Assembly (NCBI GenBank): GCA_900642245.1
Contig: CAAAJI010000008.1
Coordinates: 60,528-124,527, forward strand
DNA length: 64,000 bases
Source: Fragilaria radians
Lineage: Eukaryota; Bacillariophyta; Fragilariophyceae; Fragilariales; Fragilariaceae
Direction: 5' to 3'
Position numbers and translations under genes: made by a program. Positions 19,622 to 31,034 of this stretch are shown piece by piece; within the stretch, counting starts at the first letter, position 1; each line of letters starts with the position of its first letter. The notes under the pieces were generated by a model. It was given only the letters and a program-made list of their open reading frames with translations, made no database searches and was not told where the DNA came from.

Positions 19622-19690
19622 TATAAAATACGGCTTCGGCAGCCCCGTACACCTAGTAGCTTCTCTGGTGACCAGCTACTGAAGCTCCCG
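19622..19690 (+). ncRNA. Candidate structured RNA or cruciform element (GC-rich hairpins)
   Basis: TATAAAAT (19622-19629) is followed by a GC-rich island in AT-rich DNA. Hairpin 1 pairs TACGG (19629-19633) with CCGTA (19645-19649). Hairpin 2 pairs AGTAGCT (19655-19661) with AGCTACT (19674-19680), with CTGG/CCAG nested inside. An alternative outer stem pairs GCTTCGGCAG (19633-19642) with CTACTGAAGC (19676-19685), with one mismatch and one G-U. A TTTTT run near 19732 could end a Pol III transcript. I match it to no known RNA family. It could instead be a regulatory element of the light-harvesting gene. Confidence 0.3.
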
Positions 19691-21088
19691 ATCAAAAGTC
19701 TGCAAAATAAACTTTGATTCCCAAGAAACTTTTTCTGTCATCAAATCTTGATTTCCTTCACAATATGTCGCAAGTGCGCTTTGCCTCAAGAATTGAGGTG
19801 AGAGTTAATTTGTTTCGATATAATTCCACTTAGCTCTGAAGCTACTATATTTCCTTCAATTTATGAGTCATATGCTGTTTTCTGCCTTATTTGGTGTTTT
19901 AGCACTATTTGTCAACATGCAGCAACTAATTTCAACCAAATACCATAATAAAAGCACACCTTGTTTCAAAATCTTTGCACGATAGATTTGGATCAACGTA
20001 AAAAATGAATCATTATCCTCTTATCATTTTCTTTATAGAAAATGTCCTTACCATGTCATCCTTTTATGACAAGTGCTCCCAAAAGGCTGTAAGCAGTGGT
20101 GGTCTCCATTATCATTTGAGGTGACATTGACTGTATTAATGAAGTCAAGATGTAACCAATTTTGGTTGTCGCGTGAACTATTTCTGCTTAACTCTGTTTG
20201 GTAAGTTGGAGCTAAGCCTTCTTGATATCATTATGACAAAGGCTCAATCTCTTGCGGTGACAGATGCTCCTTCAACCTTTGTTCACTTTGGGTGTATAAG
20301 GTGCAGTCATTCCCATTTTGATACCTCTTTCTGAGCATCTTGCCGAGATGTAGTTGCTGGCATTCACCAGCATTTTCGGATAGAAAACATTGTGGTAGAG
20401 CAAGTCCCTTAATTTCGGTAAGTCATGTTAAAAAGGCTAAAGTAAATTGCATTTCTTGGAGGAGAAACAATCCCAAGCAAATTATCATCACCCACTTTTA
20501 GGCAATACCTACTATCTCCTTTGCCTTGTTGATGCACTGCCTCCACAGTGTATTTTGGATCCTGGCAGGTTAATTCTCATAGACATAACGTTCAGCATAC
20601 AATTACATTTATTTTAAGGCCAAATTTCTACAGTAGAAGAATCAAGTCCCTTTTTTTACCCAATATTTCTGGAAAAAATTGGATTGAAAAATCATTCTTT
20701 TTGATGTTTTTGTTCTTTTTCTTTTAACTTGTACATTATTCTTATGTTTCCAATATCAATTTTTTCTTGCTTCTATGACATTGCCTTTGTGACCTTGAGC
20801 AACATCGTTTGCAACTCTTGGAGATTTCTAATCTTGCACTTGTTGAGATACCTCTTACCGACTGCATCTTTGGTGAGTGAATTAATTTCTTGTATCTCTC
20901 TTGCTAACTGCAATTTCTAACACTTCATCTTAGATTTTAGAGTGTTATCCATTTATAAATACAAAACCATTCATAAATACAAAAGGCACAAATCACATGC
21001 TGCAACAATTGGTAAGGTTTTGTTAATGATAATAACACTGCTTTCAACAAAGAAACATAAATGCCCTATTGGAAGAGGCCATTTTGTG

Positions 21089-21933
21089 TTATGCATTCGG
21101 AATGGAGGCACAAAGTGGATTAGCCCGAAGAACACCTTCTAGCATTTTGAAGGTGATCAAGGATCGGCAAGCCAAATGAAGTGGAAGATTTCTGCATTCA
21201 TCCGGTAGATTTACCTCATCCGAATATAGATGCAATGCAAAATTCAAGAACGATGACTCACATGGAGCCTGCACAATGGTGTGTAACGGAAATTTCTCAA
21301 TGTTTGAACCGTTCACAAAGAATTCCACAAGTTTCATTCTTCGTCACCAAGACTCACTACAAACCACACTTTCTCGACCATTGCTCCGGAAAGAATGAAT
21401 CCAATCTTCTTCATGACAATCCCATAGCAACATCATAGGAGTTACTCCATTCGTATCCTTCACAAATCCTGACATTGGATTCGATTCCAATAAGGTCGTG
21501 ATTACTTGAAGCGGCAGCGTCACGCGAACTGCCCAATGAAGCGGAATCTCCCCTTCATCATTTCCGTACATAGCGAGTTGTGGGGCTGCATAGATCATGG
21601 CCTTGATAACATCCAAGGGTGCACGAAAGAGACAGACATGATGAAGTGATGATTTTCCCTCTCTGTCAACCAAAGTTGCAACTTCGTCCGAGTGAAATGT
21701 GATCCATCTCAGAACTGCCTTGCAATTCCGTGAGGCAATCGAATCTAAATGAAATGATTTAAGTCCTCTACGGACCAAGTGGGAAGTGCTGTCGTTATTC
21801 TCGACATAGTTGTCAATCATTTCTGCCTGCGTCTCATCAAAAAACTTTCATCCAAAAAATTGAATGGATTCGTTTCCATCGAATTAGTTGCAAAACTGTA
21901 ACTGCTTGAGTTAGATGATTCTGAAGAAGTCAT
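21089..21933 (-). pseudogene. Broken ankyrin-repeat gene
   Basis: An ATG at 21933 opens a frame (MTSSESSNSSSYSF, then NPFNFLDESF) that runs into a frameshift at the A6/T6 run at 21839-21844. One added base would join it to the frame that begins before 21820. That frame encodes ankyrin-like motifs (VDREGKSSLHHVC, GNDEGEIPLHWAVR, KDTNGVTPMMLLWDC). An in-frame TGA at 21344-21346 follows. The same frame then continues with DECRNLPLHLACRSL and stops early near 21089. Two lesions plus a short C-terminus indicate a pseudogene, though the homopolymer shift could be a sequencing error. The intact relatives are diatom ankyrin proteins of unknown role. Confidence 0.65.
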
Positions 21934-23903
21934 GACGATCCTTCAAACAAAGCGTAAAAATAGAGAGTTAATGCTTTCCTATGTATACATCAATACATGC
22001 TTCACTTTAATGGGAATGAAATATTGATCGTTCTTGTTCTTAGTTACTTGGTATTCAGGGTACGAGGCTACTTGCACTTGAAAACGATTCCAGGACTTTT
22101 TTCTGAATTAATCCTGTGGTGATCATCGACATTTCCTGATCATGGAATGAACTATATAGGCTCTAAAGTTACTGAAGACTTGCACGTGAATGATGCTTTG
22201 CAAACATCCATTAGAAACGTGACTTTAGGGATATCTATGTATTTGCAAATCCATACATGAACAGCAACAGTTTTTGTGCCCGTTTGATTCCCCTGAAATA
22301 ATTGGATGACAATAAGTAATATATGATTAGCTAAATTTGATGATAATCAATATTCACTCGTAAGCGGAAAGTATGTTAACTTCTCTCCAGGACAAATATA
22401 GCAATGTTGACAACGTTACAAACTCACCCCGTTATTCTTTACAAGAATTGAATCCAATTATATATGTCATCTAAATTTGTAAATGATAAAATCCGGTATC
22501 TATGTATCGAACTCAATATTCGTTTTACTATAATTTCTGAGATTATCATAGATTCTTTGCAATCAAATAAATGTTTGCCTATACTTACGTGCTATCATTT
22601 TATGGGTGGCCTCTGATACTGGCATTATACAATCTCACAGCCAATTAAGTTATTTATAGACTGATTATTGCTCCGAACAATACAACTCTTCATGAATATA
22701 GTTGTAGAAGTGACTGTTCTTGCTCCATTATATTAAGATGAGGATTAAGTGATAGATCTTAATTGCAATTTTTATCTGCATCTAAAATGAAATTTCTTCA
22801 AGACATTGGAAGTATAAATGACCTCATTCTTTAGACTTGAGGAAAAGAACTTAGATGCCTCCAAATTAAAAATCTCATGCTTATTTGACTCAATGTCTTA
22901 AACTTTCAAAAGCGTTTAAAAACACAGAGTCAAAGTTGACAGAACAATGATGTTGACTTTGAATCAGCAACAACAATCATCTGACATTCCAATAGCACAA
23001 GCAGTAATCACTTCAACAACGACAGTTGCAAAACTCGTATTGTGTTGCAACTCATAGTTCCATTCCAAATTCATCCAAAAGTCTACACTGGAATATTGTT
23101 GAGACCTTTTGTTGTAAACTATAAACAAAGAAACCCATATTCTGTGCAAAAGATGAGAAGTATGTGTTGTACCATATAAAGCAGAATTTTTAAGCGGATA
23201 AAAAGCGTAATTCGGACTATGTCTACCATACGTGCAAAGAAGTAATCGACATGATACGCCTGAAGCAGGAGAAACATGTCGTGATTATTTATTTTGTTAA
23301 TGCTAATTTGTGCATCACTTTAGATTTTGTAGTGGAAACATAGATTTCTGAACAAAAGCGCAATAGAATGGAACACAAAGCTACAAAATATTTTTTAAAC
23401 AACATATATATGGAACTGAATTTGTTGCAGCTAGAACATCCGATGATCGTGCTCTTGAATTGAGGTAGTTATATTGCTTATGTTGATGCATTGGAAGGAG
23501 AATCTTGGTAATTAGGTGATAACCTCCCGGCTGTGAATAGTCCTAAATTTCTAATTGGAAGGTTGTCAAAAAGTCAAAAAATTTGAATATTCATAGGTTA
23601 AGAGAATCACAAGCAGTTGAAATCTTAAGTTTGTACATATTAATGGGTAGTATATTCCTACTGTTATTTGCACAAAGTATGATTAGGATGGATGAAACCA
23701 CCACAATTGACAAAGGGAGAGACAATATGTTTCCATGCGTGTGCCCTAGCACTCATCCAAAATCGTTTGGCACGGCAAGATAATCAAGAGGCAAAAGGAT
23801 TTGTGCTTTCACGCTACAATTCCAAAGCATCTAACGGCTTAACTGTAATTTCGCTATTGTCCAAGTACATGTAATTGTTTAACTTTAATTTCCCCCAGTA
23901 TAT
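21934..23903. other. Intergenic DNA with one decayed R1 repeat
   Basis: AT-rich. Apart from the R1-like stretch at 22680-23070 and the direct duplication at its right end, no gene is supported. Short frames at 23583-23874 have no domain. Confidence 0.45.
22680..23070 (+). repeat. R1 dispersed repeat, copy A (partial, diverged)
   Basis: It shares the R1 order of motifs: ATCTGCATCTAAAATGAAAT, a TTGAGGAAAA block, ACAATGATGTTGACTTTG, a CAACAACAATC run, and CATTCCAATAGC...GCAGTAATCACTTC. The right half of the family is missing. Confidence 0.55.
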
Positions 23904-23942
23904 CTAGTGGCTTAACTTTAATTTCCCAATTGTCCAAGTATG
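23828..23942. repeat. Short direct duplication overlapping a gene's 3' end
   Basis: A segment of about 42 bp is present at 23828-23869 and again at 23901-23942. It contains GGCTTAACTkTAATTTC and ATTGTCCAAGTA. A partial third copy lies between. The second copy encodes the last residues and the stop of the minus-strand gene at 23904-24455. Confidence 0.6.
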
Positions 23943-24455
23943 TCTTTTCGCTCTTCTTTGACACTCGATTGATAATCTCATCATATATCGTGAACTTTTC
24001 AATTGGACTTTTCTTTCGCCCTTAGCACAAGAGTCATGGCAAGTATGTGTCTCCGACTCATCACGTAATCCGATGTTATGAGCCATGATCGCCGATAGCT
24101 TTGAACTAGGAGCATATACCATTGCGATTGCCAAGGAGTCAATGATTTTCTGTGCTGATTGCTGCTCTTGCTCCCAAAGGACAACCCAAATCGCACATGA
24201 TATGATCTTTTTTCTTCGAATGGCGATTTCTCCAATTCTAGATTCCAATCCGCGCGAACATTCTGAATCGTCATCGACTTCAAGTTCCCGTGTCTTCATC
24301 AAGCAAACCGTTCTGTAAAGGTCGTGCTTAATCTTTTTTAATTCAATCTTTGAGTACCAAGATCTCTCGAACTCATCGTCAGAGTATTCATGAATGTGAA
24401 TTGTTTCATGAACACTTACTTGTTTGAAGAATTTAACTTGTCGCAACGTACTCAT
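23904..24455 (-). CDS. Small diatom-family protein with WYS motif (183 aa)
   Basis: The start is taken at the ATG at 24455 (MSTLRQVKFF); further upstream there is no ATG. The pattern VKFFKQVSVHETIHIHEYSD, then ERSWYSKIELKKIKHDLYRT, then CSRGLESR followed by RRKK and a helical region fits a family I recognise as common in diatom genomes (aromatic WYS, basic helix, CxRGLE). Its biochemical role is not known to me. The C-terminus is atypically basic, and its last codons lie in a local direct duplication, so the original end may have been replaced. It is a single exon. Confidence 0.6.
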   Translation of the reverse strand: MSTLRQVKFFKQVSVHETIHIHEYSDDEFERSWYSKIELKKIKHDLYRTVCLMKTRELEVDDDSECSRGLESRIGEIAIRRKKIISCAIWVVLWEQEQQSAQKIIDSLAIAMVYAPSSKLSAIMAHNIGLRDESETHTCHDSCAKGERKVQLKSSRYMMRLSIECQRRAKRHTWTIGKLKLSH

Positions 24456-26228
24456 ATCAACTGTTTGTGTTTTCAAGGGGGAATTGTTTTAAGTGTTAAT
24501 CAATGTGCTGGTTTCTTCCAATTCGTATGTTTTTGCAATGGGATTCAAGTGACTTTAATTTCGATTCCTCGTGCTTGGTGGGATAGGAATACTATATTAT
24601 AATTCTTACTTCAAGCATTGTTACGCTGGAAACGACTTTCCGGGCAATTGTAGATGAAATAGTATACTAATCCCACACTGTTGAAAACTACGATCAAAAT
24701 ATTACATAGCATAAGCATCTTGGGACTATATACTTCGAAATTGTAATCAATGTTGTATCGATCATAGTTTGTTCCCTTTGTTATCCTTGTAGAACCCATA
24801 TACGATAATCAGATTTTTCGATTTTCCATCTCAGTGTTGACGGGATAGGATTGGTCGTAAGTAAATTCAAAGTCCTTAAATGGAAATTTCTTCTAGGACC
24901 CTTCGTTGTAGAAAAATTAAGAATAATATGTGCCTGGTCACAAAGACTCAAGTTCGCACTTAGCACATCTAAAAGAATCACTGAAGTTCTTATCATTCGA
25001 ACAGAACTTTAGTTGCTGACTAATATCCTAGAATTTTGCGTTTATACTTGTTCTCTGAAACCACGTTGAAGGCTAAGCTAAAAAAAGCATTGATCTCTCG
25101 GTATGGCTTGAATTCAATTTGTTTCATCATTATATATAAATCAGGCGCTCTATATTCATCCCAACTTAGAAATTATGATCCATTTTGGAGCATTTCTATA
25201 GTTGGATCTTAAATTCATTACATGTAAAGGGAAGGAGAAAAACATAATAAAGATAACTTTAACAATCCTAGATTTGCCAAAATTGCTTGTCTCTGAATGT
25301 ACTATACATACTTTCCATTTACGAGAATTTACTAATCTTAACCAAATTTGGCTTTTCAAACATTATTTGTTATCATCCAACCATGTCACGGGAAATAAAC
25401 GGACAGTTAAATCATTATTGTCCTTGAAAAGATGTTTCAAGAAACTGAAACTCATAATTCTCTATTTTACTTTGTAGTAACTAACAGTAAGGGATGTCTC
25501 TGATGCTGGTGTACAATTACATCTAATCACACTTTTACTTATTCAAGAAGGATTCTTTCTCATATCCTTATAACTCCGTTTTAAACTAAATGTTATCTTC
25601 TTTATTCATAAATTAAGGGCAATATTTTCATTTAAGTCATTTTCATTGTTTCATCCTTTTGTGCATTTGTTCCTCATTTTGCTTTTCCCTCATTGATTGT
25701 TGCTTGTTTGCTATGAGACAAATTCATTATTCAAGGTCAAAATCTAGATTTATCTTAAAATATTTTGGGCTCCTAAACAGCAAAGTTGGTGACTGGTAAA
25801 TATCCCAGATAGAGAAATGTTGAATAAATAAAACGTGGCTCAAGCCTTATATAATTTATTTTAACCCCACATGTTTCCTTATCCCATTCAATACTTTTCA
25901 AAACTCATTTTTTTCTACACTTTGTCCTTTCGCTACATCATTGTTTTTAAAATACACTTATTGTCGCAGAGGTACGCGGGTACTTCAATTGTGAGTGACT
26001 GGGCGTCAAATATAATCTTATATATCTAGGATTGTTTATTTTAACGAATAGACTTCACTCGTTTAGAAAGATGGCTGCTTGCGTTTTGAGAATTGCTCTA
26101 TTGCCTGATTAACATCCGGTTTATCTTTGATATGGAAACCCGAAAACAAAATCAGCACAACTTTTGTTACTGGATTTCAATAACTTATTTTCCTTCATGG
26201 ATACACAAAAACATTTTCGTCCATCAAG
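24456..26228. other. Intergenic DNA
   Basis: Strongly AT-rich. Several frames of 60-90 codons exist on both strands (24611-24996, 25156-25477), but none has a domain, family resemblance or convincing codon pattern. Confidence 0.45.
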
Positions 26229-27933
26229 TTAACAGGAAAAAGTAGCTTCTCGAAAAACTTCCATTTCTTTTGGCGTGAGCTCTTTCTCCAAGGATTTTTT
26301 TTGCGATGCAAGGTCAGAGGCTAACGGGATTACTTCTCGAAAGACTTCAAATCGTGTTGGATCTGGAAGACCCCATAAGCAGGCAAGAGCATGACAGCAA
26401 CGAAAATTTTGCCCCATGAACAATGCCAACAATTTGGCATTAGTTGCTGATTGCGATTCTCCTGGCAAAGAGATATCATCAACTAACTTCAAGGTTTCGA
26501 TAAACTCATGAGGTGATAGGCTTTGCAAGTTTGTCACCAACTCTGGCTGAGATATGCTTAGAGCCAAGGCATCATTGAGACTACGAGTATCCTTTAGAAT
26601 CCTTTGTACGTTAAGAAAAGAACTTTGTGCATGTACGTCATACGATTGATTCCAAATCATTTCTTCAGGAGCAGAGGGCCGCCCTTCACCTTGAGAAGGT
26701 ATGATAAGTTCCGAATTGCTATCTTGAGGGAAAATGGAATTTGATGGGATTACGACCAAGCATGATTCTTGAGGATTCCAATTGGTGGGAAGAATTTCAG
26801 CTAAAGCTAATGGAGGTTGATCAGTAGCCTTAGACTCTATCTGTAAAGAAGGAAGTACTATGTCATCTACTGAAATGGGAGCTGATGGATAAGGGGTAGC
26901 ATTAGGAATAGTTGTTGTATTCAATGTACACCTTTGCACTCTAATAAGGGCCGATGATTGAGGCCTTGTTATGCAGCATGGTGTCACTGCTGTAATGACC
27001 AACGAATGCCGTACTTCAATCACTTTACCATCATAAGAATCCCTCGCGTCATGGTTAAGGATAATATTTCCAACTTTTTTACCTGCCAAAATTTCAGGAT
27101 TTATTATCTAAGGGAATCGCCTCATAATGAAGATTACGCATTTCATATCGGGTTGGTAATTTTGAAATGGGCAACCATAGCGCGTTTCTATCGATTTCAA
27201 ATTTCTTGGAGGCGACATTCCGAACATGATTCTTGCTGTGACCATTCGCTGTCCATGTGATCGTTTCAATGACTTCGACCAGTAAATGCTGTACTTCCAC
27301 TATGGAATCGTTTTTGCCAATGATTCCAACAATAACCCTTTCTCCCGGTGCTACTACTGTGGAGCTAGCATCCCAACCCATCGTAATTACGCCACGATTG
27401 GAACAGCAGCATGCATTCAAATTAAATCTCTCACAATCCATGATTATTCTCGATTCCTTGGAGTTGGAGGCACCAAAGATCGAAATGGGAATAGTAGAAG
27501 ATACCTCTGATTTTTCGCCAAAGCAATCAAATCTATCTAGATAGACTTTCAAATAGTATTCGATGGAACAGCTACAGTCGTCTATTCGATCAGAGCATTT
27601 CATAGTCGAGGGTAACCAGTCTGGAATTTGCCATTCAAAAGGAATTTCATATTGCCCTCCGGGTATGACTCCAGTGGGAAAGGTTTTGATTGTAGCATCG
27701 TTATCAATTATTGAAGATTTGACACATTCTCTCACTTTCTGTATGATTCCATTCTTGTTTTGTTCTAGTACAATAATGGACTGTTCAAATCCAGAAAGTG
27801 CCATCTTTATTCCTCGAGCTGAATGATCGGCGGAGCCATGGGCTGATAGGAAAATTCGACCACGCAAGGTATTCCCTGCAACAATGGCATCATGATCAAC
27901 GCGAATAGCAATTCTGGGAGCTGAATTTCCCAT
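26229..27933 (-). CDS. Arrestin-like protein gene with an internal frameshift
   Basis: The ATG at 27933 opens a 279-codon frame with arrestin N-domain features (IAIRVDHDAIVAGNTLRGRI, ALSGFEQS, FPTGVIPGGQYEIPFEW, CSIEYYLKVYLDR) and start of the C-domain (GERVIVGIIGKNDS). It stops at TGA 27096-27094. The -1/+1 frame continues without a gap and supplies the missing C-domain strand (VIEVRHSLVITAVTPC) and a 180-residue tail. No GT-AG intron fits the few bases at the joint (27089-27110), so one frameshift, real or a sequencing artefact, breaks an otherwise sound gene of about 570 codons. Arrestin-like adaptors recruit membrane proteins for trafficking or ubiquitination, usually at the cytoplasmic face; the cargo here is unknown. 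Confidence 0.75.
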
Positions 27934-28146
27934 CAGTCAACCTTTTATTCAATTCTCTGAACAACAGACTGAAACTATACATTTTTCGAATGAATTCCCA
28001 AGAATGTCAACACGGCATGTTTCAGATGCATTCAATTCGTGAGGGCAATTGAATTAGTTGTGCTTGAAGTACCGGTACTGTTCTCCTGCTGTATTCTGAG
28101 AGTTATCGCTTCCCCTATTGTAGTACACGAAGAAAATTCCAAAATC

Positions 28147-29081
28147 ATCTGGCGGTGCTACCCCTTAACCCTTCCGTGTTTTGATAGTACAAGAATACTA
28201 CTCGAGACAGTGATCGAGTATGAGTACAGCGTTTACAGTGTGAGTGACTAAAATCACTAGGGATAGCTAATTCAACCGGTACCCATCATTCTAGAATGTT
28301 GTTGTGACTTTCAGTTGTAAACTGTAGAATATGTAACGCAATTGTCATGCAAATACTCTTGAAAATTTCATCGTAGTCCATAGTGGATAGATCTAATTGT
28401 GATACTGATCTGCAACTAAATGAAATTCCTTCAAAACATTGAAAGTTAAATAACAATAGTCTTTTAAATTGAGGAAAAAGATCTCTCGTGCTTTTAAATC
28501 TTAAGTCTAATTTTAACTGGTTAAAAAGGCATTAACCATATGGATCAATAATGGGGTTGTATGTTTGGGATGATTCATATTGTATTAATCCTTCATTTGT
28601 CTCAATTTTTGAAGTGTCAAACAAACAAAGAATAAACTTTATGAAGAAAGCAGAACAATGATATTGACTTTGTACCGTCAACAATATTATTTTGATTTTT
28701 CCACCAACAATCTTTGGCGTTCCAATAACGTCAGCAGTAATAACTCCTCCTCCAACAATATGTAAGAAAAAGCTAAAACTATGTCTTTATACCATAGCTA
28801 AAATGAAATGACTACCTTTACACCTTCCTAATGTCCAATGCTAAATCAATGGTATAATTTACTTTAAGTTCTGTGATGTTGAGTACAATTGTAGATACCA
28901 ATGACATGTTGGGTCAAATTGTAAAACTTAAATATTGTGTTATGCATCAAAATGTTTGACCTGCAAATCCTAGGCTCACAAATAGCAATCATAAAAATCC
29001 ATGTCGTAATTATTGCTGGAAATTTAATTCTAAGATGCATGCTGTTTTGCAGTTAACTATGCGGAGCGAAGCAAGCACCAA
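28147..29081 (+). repeat. R1 dispersed repeat, copy B (longest, with R2 head)
   Basis: The left part (28147-28270) is the R2 segment shared with 34932-35060: GGTGCTACCCCTTAACCCT, then a CTCGA-loop-TCGAG hairpin at 28201-28218, then GACTAAAATCACTAGGGATA. The right part holds the R1 body: TATTGACTTTG, TTTGATTTTTCCACCAAC, GTTCCAATAACGTCAGCAG, GTAGATACCAATGACATG, and the end GCGAAGCAAGCACCAAC. No coding potential. Confidence 0.75.
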
Positions 29082-29603
29082 CAATTGTCATTCAAATGCT
29101 ACTGAAATTCCTTCCAAACAATGGAAAAATAAAAAGCACTGAAAAAATGATTAACACTATCCAAGTAAAGAATTCATTTTATAAAGTTAACAAAAGAACA
29201 AAATTGACTTTGCACCAACAGCTTTATTTTGATTTTTCACCGACAATCTTTGACGTTCCAATAACATCAGCACCAATAACTTCTACAACAATAGCGCAAG
29301 AAAAAGCAAAAATATGTCTTAAACCAAAGTCTTAAAAGGGAAAAAAACAAAGTGACTACCTTTATGCCTTGCTAATGCCAATGTTAAATCAATGGTATAA
29401 TTTAATTTAAGTTATGTGCTGTAGATTCCAATGACATGTTTGGTCAAGTAGTAAAACTTAAATATTGCGTGTCATGCATCAGATTGAATGACCTGCAAAT
29501 TCTAGGTTCAAAAGAAAAAATCATAGGAAATGTAAAAATTCAAAGATGCATTTCCTTTTGTGAAATAATTAACTCTACAAAGCAAAGCAAGCACCAACTA
29601 CTA
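29082..29603 (+). repeat. R1 dispersed repeat, copy C
   Basis: It follows copy B directly, head-to-tail. It begins at CAATTGTCATTCAAATGCT, carries an internal deletion relative to B, keeps the GACGTTCCAATAACATCAGC block, and ends GCAAAGCAAGCACCAACTAC. Confidence 0.75.
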
Positions 29604-29605
29604 GT

Positions 29606-29903
29606 AGGGAAAAAAATAGTTACCTTTGCAACTTTCTAATGCCGATGCTAAATCAATGGTATAACTTACTTTAAGTTCTGTGATGTTGAATGCAACTGTA
29701 GATACCAATGACATGCTAGGTCAAGTAGTAATACTAAAATTTTATGTCATGCATCATATTGTATGATCAACAAATTCTAGGTTCACAAATAACAATCACA
29801 AAAATCTTTGTCATAATTATTGCTGGAAATGTAAAAGTTCAAAGATACATTATCTTTTGTAAAATAGCTAACCCTGCGGAGCAAAGCAAGCACCAACTAC
29901 TAG
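29606..29903 (+). repeat. R1 dispersed repeat, copy D (5'-truncated)
   Basis: It starts in the middle of the family consensus (AAATAGTTACCTTTGCAAC) immediately after copy C, contains GTAGATACCAATGACATG, and ends GCAAAGCAAGCACCAACTAC. Confidence 0.75.
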
Positions 29904-29904
29904 G

Positions 29905-31034
29905 CTTCAAATAAGAATTCAATTCTATACTCCTCAAAAATTCTACACTAGAGTGTCAATTGTAAACCATCAATTATTTTTAAGCATTTATCATGCAATG
30001 CTATTGAAATTTTCATTGCGGTCCATAGTGATTGGGCTTAATTGCGATATTTATCTGCAAATAAAATGGAATTTCTTGAAGACATTGGAAATGTAAATAA
30101 TTTTCATGTTTATTCATCTAAAGTCCAAGTATAAATATTTGGAATGACTGTTATCATATTATTCCTTTATTTGTCTCAATTTCTTAAACTTTCATACAAG
30201 TAAAGAATACACAGAATTAAAGTTGACAAAACAAACGATATAGACTATGCACCAACAAGAGAGCATTTTTTGAATTTTTCGCTGCAGCTTTGATTCTCCA
30301 ACAGTAGCAACAATTTTTGGTTGTTCCAATAACAGAAGGAGCAATGACTCCTACAACGACAAAAAAAGTAAAAGCTAAAATATGACTTTAACCTTAATAA
30401 GAAAGAGAAAAAAGTGGCAATATCTACTCTTACACTTTTCTGATGTCATCCATGATGAATCAATGGTATAGTATATGGAATCGCAGATGCTGTCCTGTGA
30501 GATTGAATTCATTTGAAGATAGCAATGTCATGTTAGGTCTGACATACCTTTGAGTGAAGTTTTTTCAGGACCGTCATATCAATACGGTAGGAATAGCTAT
30601 TACAGATTCCCAAGTAACAAAGGGGAATCTATTTAGGTTCACGATTCATGACTCTAAGTCTTGAATCTAAAATCACATAAGCCTAGAGGCTAGGTGTTGA
30701 ATCTCACACGTAAGCTAAAGAGACTACGTGGTCAAGGAAACACGTTGCAATTGATTCACAAGAGATCTAGGATAAAAGTAACTTTTTAGATCATAATATA
30801 GAATTTGAATAAACTCGTAGAGCACCTTAGAGCAAGGTCACGTAGTAAAAGTCAAATATGGCATCATTCAATACCATGCAATACATTTTATAACTTGCAA
30901 ACTCTGCATTAACAGATAAAAATCATGAAATTCATGTCATTATCATTTTTTTACACTTATATTATTTTGAGTTATCAATTATGATCTTTTGTAAAATAAT
31001 TAACTCTTCGTAGCAAAGCGAGCACTAACTACTA
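29905..31034 (+). repeat. R1 dispersed repeat, copy E (interrupted by an LTR)
   Basis: It begins with TTCTATACTCCTCAAAAATT and contains TTGTAAACCATCAATTATT, the GACTATGCACCAACAAGAG block and GATAGCAATGTCATGTTAGG. It is then split by the LTR at 30540-30834, resumes, and ends GCAAAGCGAGCACTAACTAC. Copy E was therefore in place before the LTR arrived. Confidence 0.7.
30540..30834 (+). mobile_element. Solo LTR of a copia-like retrotransposon (internally deleted)
   Basis: It starts TGACATACCTTTGAG and ends CTTAGAGCA, the TG...CA ends of an LTR. A perfect 5-bp target duplication AGGTC flanks it (30535-30539 and 30835-30839). Compared with the 470-bp copy at 60110 it lacks about 175 bp near its left end. 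The body carries CGTCATATCAATACGGTAGG and AAGTAACAAAGGGGAATCTA. Confidence 0.85.

Larger units (their letters stand above)
19274..21088. other. Intergenic DNA upstream of the light-harvesting gene
   Basis: It contains the candidate TATA element and the structured element at 19622-19690. From about 19750 to 21088 no convincing gene was seen. Confidence 0.45.

Noticed and set aside
19630..19650. U6 snRNA 5' stem (shares GCTTCGGCAGC)
   Set aside because: The following sequence lacks the U6 ACAGAGA box and the rest of the U6 core, so the match is only a short stem-loop.
24611..24996. Minus-strand frames of 62 and 71 codons
   Set aside because: AT-rich composition, no homology signal, and frames of this length are expected by chance here.
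25156..25477. Overlapping frames on both strands (67 and 91 codons)
   Set aside because: Lys/Leu/Ile-rich as expected from random AT-rich DNA; no motif.
28147..31034. CRISPR-like array
   Set aside because: Repeats are hundreds of bases long, diverged and not separated by uniform spacers; this is eukaryotic mobile-element DNA.
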